A DNA stretch of 64,000 nucleotides, taken from NCBI RefSeq assembly GCF_009930875.1, contig NZ_CP025249.1:3077810-3141809 (forward strand). The letters are read 5' to 3'. Both the position numbers and the translations under genes were made by a program. The number at the start of each line of letters is the position of its first letter. The stretch's first letter is position 1. Shown piece by piece: positions 1 through 8,608 of this stretch. The notes under the pieces were generated by a model. That model saw only the letters and a program-made list of their open reading frames with translations. It was not told where the DNA came from and did not search any database. This DNA is from Actinomyces sp. 432 (GTDB lineage: Bacteria > Actinomycetota > Actinomycetes > Actinomycetales > Actinomycetaceae).

Positions 1-2
1 AG

Positions 3-557
3 GTTGCCGCGGATCAGACCTCTGCTACGCCAACCGACCCGAGCTCCCGGCGTACCGGTTCGGGTCTGGCCGAGCGCCGGACTCCCTCCTCAGCGTCCCC
101 GCAGGCATCCGCCGTACCGACGGTGCCGGGTAGCGGCCCCACGGTCGACGCCGTGCTGCGCCGCTGCCTGGCTTGGGGCGTGGCCGCGGGGGCGGTGATC
201 GGCGTGGTGCTTGCGGCCGGAAGCCCATGGCTGCCGCACCTGTTCACCTCCGACCCAACGGTGCTCGCCGCCTCCCGGCCGGCCCTGCTGGTCGCGGCCA
301 CCGCAATGCCGCTGGCGGGAGCCGTCTTCCTGTTCGACGGCGTGCTCATGGGGGCCGGTGACGGCCGCTACCTGGCGTGGGCGCAGATGGCGACCCTGGT
401 GCCGTACCTGCCGCTCACCGTCATCATCGCCCAGGGTGGGGCGGTAGGCGGCAGCAACGGCCTGGTGTGGCTGTGGGTAGCCTTCGCCTGGGTGTTCATG
501 GGCGCGCGCGCCCTGGTGACGGGCCTGCGCGCCCGCTCCGACGCCTGGCGGCACTGA
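3..557 (+). CDS. MATE-family multidrug exporter, C-terminal part (gene starts before the window)
   Basis: The open frame enters from the left edge and stops at TGA 555-557. About 184 residues are visible. Four hydrophobic stretches (for example around AGAVIGVVLAAG and FDGVLMGAGDGRYLAW) match the last helices of MATE (DinF/NorM-like) transporters, which exchange Na+ or H+ for drugs at the cytoplasmic membrane. The FDG...GAGD pattern before the penultimate helices is typical. The first 45 or so residues in the window are a hydrophilic Ser/Thr/Pro/Arg-rich tract ahead of VLRRCLAWG, which is long for an inter-helix loop in this family. The gene is convergent with rplI across a hairpin-rich gap. 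MATE identity is fairly sure; the substrate is not. Confidence 0.75.
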   Translation, partial: VAADQTSATPTDPSSRRTGSGLAERRTPSSASPQASAVPTVPGSGPTVDAVLRRCLAWGVAAGAVIGVVLAAGSPWLPHLFTSDPTVLAASRPALLVAATAMPLAGAVFLFDGVLMGAGDGRYLAWAQMATLVPYLPLTVIIAQGGAVGGSNGLVWLWVAFAWVFMGARALVTGLRARSDAWRH

Positions 558-689
558 GCGCGGGGCACGGAGCCATCGGTTATTACTACAACCACTCGCA
601 TACAGCCGTCGTAGCAGGGCGCAACGACTTCCGCGGTGAGCACGCGGCCGTCAAAGCACAGCCCACCCCGGGCGGGACAGGAGGCTGGC

Positions 690-832
690 GGGACCTGACC
701 GTTCGTGCTCTCGCCCGACGGTTCGTACCTTCAGGACGACGCTTCGTACATCATCTCGACGGTTCGGCACCCCGAGGTACGAACCGTCACCAGAAAGTAC
801 GAACCGTCGGAGCCAAGTGCCGAAGCGTCAGC
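690..832. repeat. Iterated-word inverted repeat cluster between convergent genes
   Basis: A word close to GACGGTTCGTACCT recurs at roughly 20-bp steps in forward orientation (697, 717, 738, 758) and then as its reverse complement (775, 795, about 818). The pair 717-730 and 775-788 is an exact 14-bp inverted repeat. It lies between the MATE gene and rplI, which converge. It could fold into a long interrupted hairpin in either transcript. Its function is unknown; bidirectional termination is the simplest guess. Confidence 0.6.
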
Positions 833-954
833 CCGATGCCGCCCGCAACAGCACGCCCTCACCCGTAAACCGGCCTCGACAGCCCCGCGCTCTCAAACCG
901 GAAGCGCCACACACGGGCACGGCTAACACGTTCCATCCGGCGGCCGCGCACAAA

Positions 955-992
955 GCCGTAGCCGACGCGCCTGGCGGCGCGTCGGCTACGGC
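955..992 (-). terminator. Hairpin terminator downstream of rplI
   Basis: This is a perfect 17-bp GC-rich stem (955-971 with 976-992) around the 4-nt loop TGGC. It lies 30 bp past the rplI stop and closes the rpsF-ssb-rpsR-rplI operon. On the minus strand the stem is followed by only a short TTTG, so the U tract is weak, as is common in high-GC actinobacteria. Confidence 0.7.
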
Positions 993-1021
993 GTGCTTGT
1001 TCGTGTCGGCTGCTACCCGGT

Positions 1022-1477
1022 TCAGCGGGCGGCCACGACGTTAACCTCAAGCGGGGCAACAACGTCGGTGTGCAGTCGCACGGAGGCGCTGTGGCGACCC
1101 GTGGACTTGATCGGACGGAGGAGCTCGATCTTGCGCCGGTCAATGGCCGGGCCACCGGCCTCCTTGACGGCGTCCGCAAGCTGTGCGGTGCTGACGGCTC
1201 CGAAGAGGCGGCCGTTATCACCGGAGACGGCGCTCACCGTGACAACGTTGCCCGCCAGCCAGGCGCGGGCCTCCTGGGCCTGCTCCAGGGAGTCAATGGC
1301 GCGCTTGCGGCGTGCCTCAGCCATCTGGTCGATCTGGCGCTGGGCGCCCTTGGTCCACGGGGTGGCCAGCTTGCGGGGCAGGAGGTAGTTCCGGGCGTAG
1401 CCGTCCTTGACCTCCACAACCTCCCCGGCTGCGCCGAGGTTGGTCACGTCGTGCGTGAGAATGAGCTTGGTGGTCAT
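1022..1477 (-). CDS. rplI: 50S ribosomal protein L9
   Basis: This is a 151-residue protein of normal length for bL9, which binds 23S rRNA domain V and spans the surface of the large subunit near the L1 stalk. The N-terminal domain shows the family signature: KLILTHDVTNLGAAGEVVEV, then KDGYARNYLLPRKLA. A long central helix follows and then the C-terminal domain. The ATG start at 1477 is preceded by GGAGGCGCAG. It is the last gene of rpsF-ssb-rpsR-rplI, the common actinobacterial order, and a strong hairpin follows it. Confidence 0.97.
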   Translation of the reverse strand: MTTKLILTHDVTNLGAAGEVVEVKDGYARNYLLPRKLATPWTKGAQRQIDQMAEARRKRAIDSLEQAQEARAWLAGNVVTVSAVSGDNGRLFGAVSTAQLADAVKEAGGPAIDRRKIELLRPIKSTGRHSASVRLHTDVVAPLEVNVVAAR

Positions 1478-1492
1478 GATCTGCGCCTCCTA

Positions 1493-1729
1493 TCAGCGGG
1501 TCGAGCTCGTGTAGGGCAGCAGGGCCATCTCGCGGGCGTTCTTGATAGCCCTGGCGATCTTGCGCTGATCCTGCACGGAGACGCCGGTCACGCGGCGGGC
1601 GCGGATCTTGCCGCGGTCCGAGATGAACTTCCGCAGCGTAGCGGTGTCCTTGTAGTCAATGGTGCCGACCTTGACGGCCTTCACCGGTGCGATCTTCTTC
1701 TTCGGCTTACGAAGCTGGGGCTTCGCCAT
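1493..1729 (-). CDS. rpsR: 30S ribosomal protein S18
   Basis: This 78-residue basic protein matches bS18, which binds 16S rRNA together with S6 on the platform of the small subunit. The segment [20 protein letters not shown] followed by [12 protein letters not shown] is the conserved S18 core. No CxxC zinc motif is visible, so this is the zinc-independent form. AAGGAG precedes the ATG at 1729. It lies 15 bp upstream of rplI and 145 bp downstream of ssb. That gap holds a small GC hairpin (about 1809-1829) that could modulate read-through. Confidence 0.96.
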   Translation of the reverse strand: MAKPQLRKPKKKIAPVKAVKVGTIDYKDTATLRKFISDRGKIRARRVTGVSVQDQRKIARAIKNAREMALLPYTSSTR

Positions 1730-1874
1730 GGTGGTACTCCTTGGCTTGGGCGCCCACTGGCACCCGTGGGTCTATTGCGAGAATGATGCGGGGCGACGAC
1801 CGCGCCCACGCGCCCGGCCGAACCGGGCGAAGAGTTGTGTTTGCGCTAATGCTGCACAGTTAAGGAGACGTGGG

Positions 1875-2480
1875 TCAGAACGGGGGCTCGTCACCGAAGC
1901 TGGTGGCGCCACCGGTGGCCCAGGGGTCATCCGCGGCGCCGCCGGCCGGGGCGTTGTAGCTGCCCTGCTGGCCGCCCTGGCTGTAACCGCCCTGACCGCC
2001 CTGGGAGCTCTGGTAGCCGCCCTGCTGGCCGCCACCCTGGTTGTATCCGCCCTGCTGGCCTGCGTTGTAGCCGCCGCCCTGAGAGCCCTGGTTGAAGCCG
2101 CCCTGGCCGCCCCCGCGGGGCTGGCGGGTGACCTGAGCCTTGGCGTAGCGCAGCGACGGGCCGATCTCGTCCACCTGCATCTCCACCACCGTGCGGTTCT
2201 CGCCCTCACGGGTGGTGTATGAGCGCTGCACCAGGCGGCCCTGCGCGATCACGCGGGTGCCCTTGGTCAGCGACTCGGCCACGTTCTCCGCGGCGTCGCG
2301 CCAGATCGAGCAGCGCATGAACAGGGTCTCCCCGTCGCGCCACTCCTGGGCCTGCCGGTCGAAGCTGCGCGGGGTGGAGGCGATGGTGAAGGAGGCGACC
2401 GCCGCCCCCGAGGGCGTGAAGCGCATCTCGGGGTCCGCAGTCAGATTCCCGATAATCGTGATGACGGTATCGCCGGCCAT
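1875..2480 (-). CDS. ssb: Single-stranded DNA-binding protein
   Basis: This 201-residue protein has an OB fold in its first 110 or so residues ([20 protein letters not shown], then VASFTIAS). A Gly/Gln-rich disordered linker covers about residues 120-190, made of repeated GGYNQGGQQG-like units. The acidic tip ends in DEPPF, the docking peptide for replication and repair partners. SSB coats single-stranded DNA at forks and during recombination. It sits between rpsF and rpsR as in most bacteria. GGAACGGAGA lies ahead of the ATG at 2480. Confidence 0.97.
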   Translation of the reverse strand: MAGDTVITIIGNLTADPEMRFTPSGAAVASFTIASTPRSFDRQAQEWRDGETLFMRCSIWRDAAENVAESLTKGTRVIAQGRLVQRSYTTREGENRTVVEMQVDEIGPSLRYAKAQVTRQPRGGGQGGFNQGSQGGGYNAGQQGGYNQGGGQQGGYQSSQGGQGGYSQGGQQGSYNAPAGGAADDPWATGGATSFGDEPPF

Positions 2481-2506
2481 TGCTTGTCTCCGTTCCGGTT
2501 AGGCGC

Positions 2507-2794
2507 TCAGGCCTCGGGGCGCAGCAACTTGGTGCGCAGCACCGACTCGTTCAGCCCGAGCTGACGGTCGAGCTCCTGGGCGATCTCCGGCGTGGCGGTC
2601 ATGTCAACCACCACGTAGATACCCTCGGACTTCTTCTTGATGTCGTACGCCAGGCGCCGCTTACCCCAGACGTCGGTCTTGTCCACGGTACCCCCGTTGC
2701 TGGGGACGACCTGCAGCATCTTCTCGAGCGTGGGAGCGATGGTGCGCTCATCCGTCTCGGGTGCGAGGATGATCATGATCTCGTAATGACGCAT
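2507..2794 (-). CDS. rpsF: 30S ribosomal protein S6
   Basis: This 95-residue protein has the bS6 signature [16 protein letters not shown] at the N terminus and [20 protein letters not shown] in the middle. S6 forms a heterodimer with S18 in the small subunit. An in-frame start exists 36 bp upstream, but ATG at 2794 is chosen because AGGAGGTGGG precedes it at normal spacing and because S6 proteins begin MRHYE. It is the first gene of the operon, with ssb 26 bp downstream. The 248-bp gap to ponA should hold the promoter. Confidence 0.96.
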   Translation of the reverse strand: MRHYEIMIILAPETDERTIAPTLEKMLQVVPSNGGTVDKTDVWGKRRLAYDIKKKSEGIYVVVDMTATPEIAQELDRQLGLNESVLRTKLLRPEA

Positions 2795-3042
2795 GCTTAG
2801 TACCCACCTCCTCTGGTCTGAAGCGGTCACGGTCTCTCCGTGACAGGAGGGTGATGCGTTCGACCGCGCCGCCGCTTACGCGGGTGCGTACGCCGACGAG
2901 GCAGTCCGCCCGTCACCATACCCGAGGGCGCCGCCCGCCTTAAAGGCGACGACGGCGCCACTCGGCGTGTGGTGTGCCACGCTCCTTCACCCGGCTCTAC
3001 GGCAAGCGCCAAGAAGCCGCGGCACACGCGCAGAGGTTGAGA

Positions 3043-5406
3043 TCATCCGCCCTGCTGGCCCCAGCCCTGACCTTGCCCCTGGCCCTGATCAGTCTGCTGG
3101 TTCTGGTCGCCCTGCTGGTTCTGCTGCTCTTGATTCTGGTCGTTCGGGTTCAGAGTGCCGCCGTTGTCGGTGTCCTCCTCATCGCCCTCATTCTGCTGGT
3201 CGGTCCCGGAGTCCTCGTCATCGTCCTCCTCGGCGTCCGTAGCCTCCTCGGTGGGCTCCGCAGTGGGCTCCGCGGTGGGCTGCTCCACGGTCCCCGTACT
3301 CTCCTCCACCGGCGCCACTGGCGCAGGGGTCCCGTACAGGCCACCGGGGGTGTAGGAGCCGGCCGTGCGCTCGGGGAAGTACTCGATCGGCAGCTCCGCG
3401 AGCGCCGTGGCCATGTACTCGGTGAAGATGTCAGCCGGGTACGTCGAGCCGGTGATCTCGCCGTAGTAGCCCCAGGGGGTGATGGACTCCTCCGAGCCGT
3501 CCTCCCCGGTCTGGTAGAGCGTCACCGCAGTGGCGATCTGCGGGGTGTAGCCGACGAACTGCGCCGACTTGTTGTCCGAGGACGATCCGGTCTTCGCGGC
3601 CACCGGCCGCCCCAGCGCAAGCGCCGTGGTCCCGGAGCCGGCATTGACCACCTGCTGCATGGCGTAGGTCGAGTCCGCCATGACGTCGTCGGAGAAGACC
3701 TTCTCCCCGTCGGTGGATCCGGTGTAGGCCACCGCGCCGGCCGGGTTGGTGACCGAGTTGACGATGTGGGTGTGGTGCTTGGTGCCCTGCGCGGCGAAGG
3801 TCGCATAGGCGGTGGCGATGTCGATCGTGTGGGGTGAGGCCGAGCCGAGGACGTTCTGCACGTAGGCGTCCAGGCCCAGGGTGTCCTCCGGATAGCCCGC
3901 GCGCACCGCGACCTCGTTGGTGACCTCCGGGTCCACGTCCCGGTTGAGCTGGAGGTAGGTGGTGTTGATCGAGTAGGTGGTTGCCTTGACCAAGTCCGAC
4001 CAGCCGTAGGAGACGTTCTGGTAGTTCTGGAAGGTGGCGCCGTCGATGACCATGGGCGAGTCGCCTACGTATCCGTTCGCGAGCGTGTCCCCGTTCTCCA
4101 GGGCGGCCACCAGCGCGAAGGGCTTGAAGGTGGAGCCCGCCTGGGCGACGGCGTCGGTGGAGGAGTTGACCTGGTTGGTCAGGTAGTCCTCACCGCCGTA
4201 CAGGGCCAGAATCCCGCCGGTAGTGGCGTCAATGGACACCAGGGCCGCACGCAGGTTCGGCGAGGCGCCCTCGGGCAGGTTCTCGACGGCGGCAACGGCG
4301 GCGTCCTGGTCCTCCTTGTCGATCGTGGTGACGATCTTGTAGCCGCCGGTGTCGATGTCCTCGGCCTCCATGCCGGCATCGGCCTGGAGCTCGGCCCGCA
4401 CCAGCTGCAGCAGGTACCCGGTGGGCCCGCCGTAGGTCTCCTTCGTCTGGGTGGCCACGGTCTCCGGCAGCTCAGCGGAGTCGTACTCCTCCTGGGTGAT
4501 GTAGCCGTCCTCAAGCATGTAGTCCAGGACGCGCTGCCAGCGGGCGGCGGCCTGATCCGGGTCCAGGGCGGGGTCCCAGGCGCTGGGCGAGGGCAGGATG
4601 CCTGCCAGCAGCGCCGACTCCGACACTGTCATCTCGGAGGCCGGATGCCCGAAGAACGCCTCGGATGCCGCCTCGATCCCGTAGGCACCGCGGCCGAAGT
4701 ACACCGTGTTGAGGTAAGAGCCGAGGATGTCCTGCTTGCTCATCTCCCGGTCGATCTTGATGGCCATGATCGCCTGCTTGAACTTGCCGGAGTATGAGCT
4801 GGTGGTATCGACGTAGTAGTTCTTGATGTACTGCTGCGTCAGCGTGGAGGCGCCCTGGAGGGAGCCGCCGCGCATGTTGTTGACGAAGGCGCGGACGATG
4901 CCCTTGGGGTCAATGCCGTTGTTGGAGTAGAAGGAGCGGTCCTCGGAGGCGACCACGGCGTTGCCCACGTAGTCGGGCAGCTGGGAGGCGTCGATGATCT
5001 CCCGGTCCACCTCCGCGAACTCGCCCATCACGGTGGTGCCGTCGGCGTAGTAAACGGTGGTGGTCTGCGCCTGGGCGAACTCGCTGGGCTCGGGCACCTT
5101 GATCATGGCGTAGGCGACGGCGAAGCCCGCCACCGCCATGACGATCAGGAGCAGGAAGCTGCCCAGGAGGAAGCGCCAGCTGGGCAGCCAGCGGTGAATC
5201 GGCCCCTTGCCGGCGCGCGGGTAGTTGAACCGCCGCCGCCCCGAGGACGCCTGGTCGGCCCGGACCGCGGCGGTGGCGGGGTGCCTGGCGTTGCGCGGCT
5301 TTAGGACAGCGTTCTTACGGGGCTTGTTGACCCGCCCGGCGTTGGCCGCCTGGGCGAGCTTCCGGCCAGTGGGGCGGGCACCGCCCTGATTCGCGGAGTC
5401 TGCCAT
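3043..5406 (-). CDS. ponA: Class A penicillin-binding protein (transglycosylase/transpeptidase)
   Basis: This 787-residue bifunctional peptidoglycan synthase has a basic cytoplasmic N terminus and one membrane anchor at about residues 79-102. The GT51 domain contains ASEDRSFYSNNGIDPKGI, with Glu155 as catalytic base. The transpeptidase domain shows the SxxK serine at S425-K428 (STFK), SIN at about 479 and KTG at 605-607. All key residues are present. From about residue 690 the tail is Glu/Asp- and then Gln/Gly-rich and low in complexity, as in mycobacterial PonA1. It polymerises and cross-links glycan outside the membrane. A ponA gene near rpsF-ssb-rpsR-rplI is conserved in actinobacteria. 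Confidence 0.93.
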   Translation of the reverse strand: MADSANQGGARPTGRKLAQAANAGRVNKPRKNAVLKPRNARHPATAAVRADQASSGRRRFNYPRAGKGPIHRWLPSWRFLLGSFLLLIVMAVAGFAVAYAMIKVPEPSEFAQAQTTTVYYADGTTVMGEFAEVDREIIDASQLPDYVGNAVVASEDRSFYSNNGIDPKGIVRAFVNNMRGGSLQGASTLTQQYIKNYYVDTTSSYSGKFKQAIMAIKIDREMSKQDILGSYLNTVYFGRGAYGIEAASEAFFGHPASEMTVSESALLAGILPSPSAWDPALDPDQAAARWQRVLDYMLEDGYITQEEYDSAELPETVATQTKETYGGPTGYLLQLVRAELQADAGMEAEDIDTGGYKIVTTIDKEDQDAAVAAVENLPEGASPNLRAALVSIDATTGGILALYGGEDYLTNQVNSSTDAVAQAGSTFKPFALVAALENGDTLANGYVGDSPMVIDGATFQNYQNVSYGWSDLVKATTYSINTTYLQLNRDVDPEVTNEVAVRAGYPEDTLGLDAYVQNVLGSASPHTIDIATAYATFAAQGTKHHTHIVNSVTNPAGAVAYTGSTDGEKVFSDDVMADSTYAMQQVVNAGSGTTALALGRPVAAKTGSSSDNKSAQFVGYTPQIATAVTLYQTGEDGSEESITPWGYYGEITGSTYPADIFTEYMATALAELPIEYFPERTAGSYTPGGLYGTPAPVAPVEESTGTVEQPTAEPTAEPTEEATDAEEDDDEDSGTDQQNEGDEEDTDNGGTLNPNDQNQEQQNQQGDQNQQTDQGQGQGQGWGQQGG

Positions 5407-5631
5407 GCGCTCCTCTTCCTCTACGCAGCTTCATCCGGCTTCATCACATCACGTCAGGGCCGCCCGGGGCCACTGTTCGGGCTGTCAGATGCGTCTATTC
5501 CGCGCATTGCGCACCCAGGCACCGCCCATAGGCGCCTTCGCAGCCGCTGGGACAGGGATGGGACCGCGCTGAATCAGTGCCCGCGGCGAACGGTGCTGGT
5601 ACCGCGCCTGCACCGCTGGTGAGATACGGGT

Positions 5632-8508
5632 ATGAGCGCACGCACCGCCACTGCTCCCGCCGCGCAATCGCCAGCGGCCCCGTGGGCCCTGCCGGGAGTC
5701 GACGTCGCCGCCGACCTGGGTACCGATCCCGCCACTGGCCTGAGCGCCGCCGACGCCGCGGCCCGGCTGGCCTCCGACGGCCCCAACGAGCTGCCCAGCA
5801 AGCCGCCGGTGCCGGCCTGGCGGCGCTTCCTCGCCCAGTTCGCCGACCCGCTGGTCTACCTGCTGATCATCGCCATCGTCATCTCGGCGGTGGCCTGGGT
5901 GCTGGAGGGCGCGCATGGCGTGCCCGTGGACGCCCTGGTGATCCTCGCGGTGATCACCCTCAACGCGGTGCTCGGCTTCGTGCAGGAGAACAAGGCCGCC
6001 GACGCCGTCGCCGCCCTGTCCGCCATGACCCAGGCCTCCTCCACGGTGCTGCGGGACGGGGTGCGCGTCGTCGTCCCCTCGGCGCAGCTGGTGGTTGGGG
6101 ACGTGCTGATCCTGGGCGAGGGCGACCAGGTGGGCGCCGACGCGCGCCTGCTGAGTGCCGCCTCCCTGCGCGTGATCGAGTCCTCCCTGACGGGTGAGGC
6201 CGACGCCGTCTCCAAGAGTGCCGACGCCGTGGCCGCGGACGCCGACCTGGCCGACCGCACCGCCATGGTCTTCCGCGGCACCTCCGTGGCCCAGGGCTCC
6301 GGCCAGGCCGTGGTCACCGCCACGGGCGGCGCCACCGAGATGGGCGCCATCGCGCGCATGCTCGACGCCGTCGAGGACGAGGACACGCCCCTGGAGCAGG
6401 AGATCACCCGGGTGTCCAAGCTGCTCGGCGGCATCGTGGTGGCCATCGCCGTGATTGTGGTGGCCACCCTGCTGGCACTCGCGCCCGAGCGGGACGCGCA
6501 GTCCTTCATCGACGCCCTCCTGCTGGGGGTATCGCTGGCGGTGGCGGCCGTGCCGGAGGGGCTGCCGGCGATCCTGTCGGTGGTGCTGGCGCTGGGTGTG
6601 CAGCGGATGGCGCTGCACCAGGCGGTGGTCAAGAAGCTCAGCAGCGTGGAGACCCTGGGCTCGGCCTCGGTGATCTGCTCGGACAAGACCGGCACCCTGA
6701 CCCGCTCGGAGATGACCATCCAGGAGGTGGCCACCGCCTCCGGCACCACCGTGGTCACCGGCATCGGCTACGAGCCCAACGGCGACGTAGCCCCCGACGC
6801 CGACCGTGACGGACGCCCTGACGACGAGCCGCTCGCGGGCGCGCTGCGCGATGAGGTCACCGTGGTCCTGTCCGGCGGGGCCATGGCCTCCGACACCGAG
6901 CTGGCCGAGGATGCCGGGGTCTGGAGCGTCGTCGGCGACCCCACCGAGGGATCCTTCCTGGTGGCGGAGCGCAAGCTCGGCACGCAGGGCAGTCGCGAGG
7001 GCCGTTTCACCCGGGTGGGCATGGTGCCCTTCACCTCCGAGCGCAAGCTCATGTCCGTGCTGTACACCGACGCCAAGCACGGCACCACCATCCTGATGGC
7101 CAAGGGCGCCCCCGACGTGCTCATGGAGCGCTGCACCCGGGTGCGCGTGGGCGAGGTCGACCAGCCCCTGGACGCGGCTGCGCGCGCGGAGTTCAACGCG
7201 CATATCGCAGACATGTCCGGGCGGGCCCTGCGCACCCTGGCGGTGGCCTACCGGGACCTGGACGCCGACGAGGCGGCCGCCGTCGCCACGGCGGGGACCG
7301 ACGGCGTCTTCGACCACCTGGAGCACGGGCTGACACTGGCCGGCGTCGTCGGAATCATCGACCCTCCCCGCCCGGAGGCTGCCGCCGCCGTCGCCGAGGC
7401 ACACCGGGCCGGGGTGCGCGTACTCATGATCACCGGCGACCACCCCGCCACCGCCGGACGTATCGCCGCCGACCTGGGCATCGCCGCGCGCGGGGCCCGC
7501 GTGCTCACCGGCCGGGAGCTGTCCGGCATGGATGACGCCGCGCTGGCGGACGCCGTCGGGAGGGTGAACGTGTACGCGCGGGTGGCGCCGGAGCACAAGC
7601 TGCGGATCGTCGGGGCCCTAAAGGCGCAGGGGCAGACGGTGGCCATGACCGGCGACGGCGTCAACGACGCTCCCGCCCTGCGCTCCGCCGATATCGGCGT
7701 GGCCATGGGGGTGACCGGCACGCAGGTCACCAAGGAGGCCGCCACCATGGTGCTGGCGGACGACAACTTCGCCACCATCGTGGCGGCCATCCGGGAGGGC
7801 CGCCGGATCTTCGACAACATCCGCAAGTTCCTGCGCTACCTGCTCTCATCCAATATGGGTGAGGTGCTCACCGTCTTCGGCGGGGTAGTGCTGGCCGGCG
7901 TGATCGGGCTGACCGGACACAGCGAGTCCGGGGTGGTGCTGCCACTGGTGGCCACGCAGATCCTGTGGATCAACCTGGTCACCGACTCCGGGCCGGCCCT
8001 GGCGATGGGTGTGGACCCGAGCGTGGAGGACGTCATGGGGCGACCGCCACGCCGGCCTGACGAACGGGTCATTGACGGGGCCATGTGGCGCGGAGTGCTG
8101 CTGGTGGGCGCCGTCATGGCGGCCGCGACGCTCGGCACACTCGACATCTTCCTGCCCGGCGGGCTGATCGAGACCTCCCTGAGCGTGGACGACCTGACCA
8201 CCGCACGCACCGCCGCCTTCACCACCCTGGTGCTGGCGCAGCTGTTCAACACCGTCAACTCCCGCTCGGAGACGGTCTCCGCCTTCCGGCACCTGCTGGT
8301 CAACAAGTGGCTGTGGGGCGCGATCGCCCTGGGCGTGGTGCTACAGGTGGCGGTGGTGGAGGTGCCGCTGCTGCAGGCAGCGTTCTCCACTGCGAGCCTG
8401 GACCTGGTGCACTGGGCGGTGGCCGTGGCCATGGCCTCGCTGGTGCTGTGGGTCGATGAGCTGCGCAAGCTGGTGCGCCGGGCGCGCCTACGCAACCCAG
8501 AGTACTGA
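5632..8508 (+). CDS. Cation-translocating P-type ATPase, type II (Ca2+-ATPase-like)
   Basis: This 958-residue ion pump has a cation-ATPase N-terminal domain with paired TM segments. The actuator loop carries SSLTGEADAVSKS. PEGLP in the fourth TM segment (about residue 308) is characteristic of SERCA/PMR1-type pumps. The phosphorylation site is DKTGTLT (Asp351), the nucleotide-binding region has KGAPDVLMERC, the hinge is TGDGVNDAPAL (about residue 672), and a C-terminal membrane block of about six helices follows. It would use ATP to expel Ca2+ or a related cation. It is divergent from ponA and convergent with the WYL regulator gene. The family is certain; ion specificity (Ca2+, Mn2+ or Mg2+) is inferred. 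Confidence 0.92.
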   Translation: MSARTATAPAAQSPAAPWALPGVDVAADLGTDPATGLSAADAAARLASDGPNELPSKPPVPAWRRFLAQFADPLVYLLIIAIVISAVAWVLEGAHGVPVDALVILAVITLNAVLGFVQENKAADAVAALSAMTQASSTVLRDGVRVVVPSAQLVVGDVLILGEGDQVGADARLLSAASLRVIESSLTGEADAVSKSADAVAADADLADRTAMVFRGTSVAQGSGQAVVTATGGATEMGAIARMLDAVEDEDTPLEQEITRVSKLLGGIVVAIAVIVVATLLALAPERDAQSFIDALLLGVSLAVAAVPEGLPAILSVVLALGVQRMALHQAVVKKLSSVETLGSASVICSDKTGTLTRSEMTIQEVATASGTTVVTGIGYEPNGDVAPDADRDGRPDDEPLAGALRDEVTVVLSGGAMASDTELAEDAGVWSVVGDPTEGSFLVAERKLGTQGSREGRFTRVGMVPFTSERKLMSVLYTDAKHGTTILMAKGAPDVLMERCTRVRVGEVDQPLDAAARAEFNAHIADMSGRALRTLAVAYRDLDADEAAAVATAGTDGVFDHLEHGLTLAGVVGIIDPPRPEAAAAVAEAHRAGVRVLMITGDHPATAGRIAADLGIAARGARVLTGRELSGMDDAALADAVGRVNVYARVAPEHKLRIVGALKAQGQTVAMTGDGVNDAPALRSADIGVAMGVTGTQVTKEAATMVLADDNFATIVAAIREGRRIFDNIRKFLRYLLSSNMGEVLTVFGGVVLAGVIGLTGHSESGVVLPLVATQILWINLVTDSGPALAMGVDPSVEDVMGRPPRRPDERVIDGAMWRGVLLVGAVMAAATLGTLDIFLPGGLIETSLSVDDLTTARTAAFTTLVLAQLFNTVNSRSETVSAFRHLLVNKWLWGAIALGVVLQVAVVEVPLLQAAFSTASLDLVHWAVAVAMASLVLWVDELRKLVRRARLRNPEY

Positions 8509-8520
8509 CCGACCGCCCTC

Positions 8521-8585
8521 CACCACCGAGACCGGCACTTGTAACACACCGAGACCGGTAGAAGCGACGTGCCGAAATGGTGGTG
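8521..8585. repeat. Interrupted inverted repeat between convergent genes
   Basis: CACCGAGACCGG occurs twice as a direct repeat (8524-8535 and 8547-8558). The first copy begins an arm, 8521-8538, that pairs at both ends with 8569-8585 (7 bp of CACCACC and 6 bp of CGGCAC, with a mismatched middle). It fills the gap between the converging ATPase and WYL genes. The layout resembles the clusters at about 0.7, 15.1 and 19.0 kb. Its role is unknown, possibly termination. Confidence 0.5.
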
Positions 8586-8608
8586 TCAGGGGTGGTTGGT
8601 GCCACCGT

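Noticed and set aside
5485..7596. A 703-codon open frame on the minus strand opposite the P-type ATPase
   Set aside because: Very high GC keeps antisense frames open. The product is Gly/His/Gln-rich with no domain, and the plus strand encodes a complete pump.
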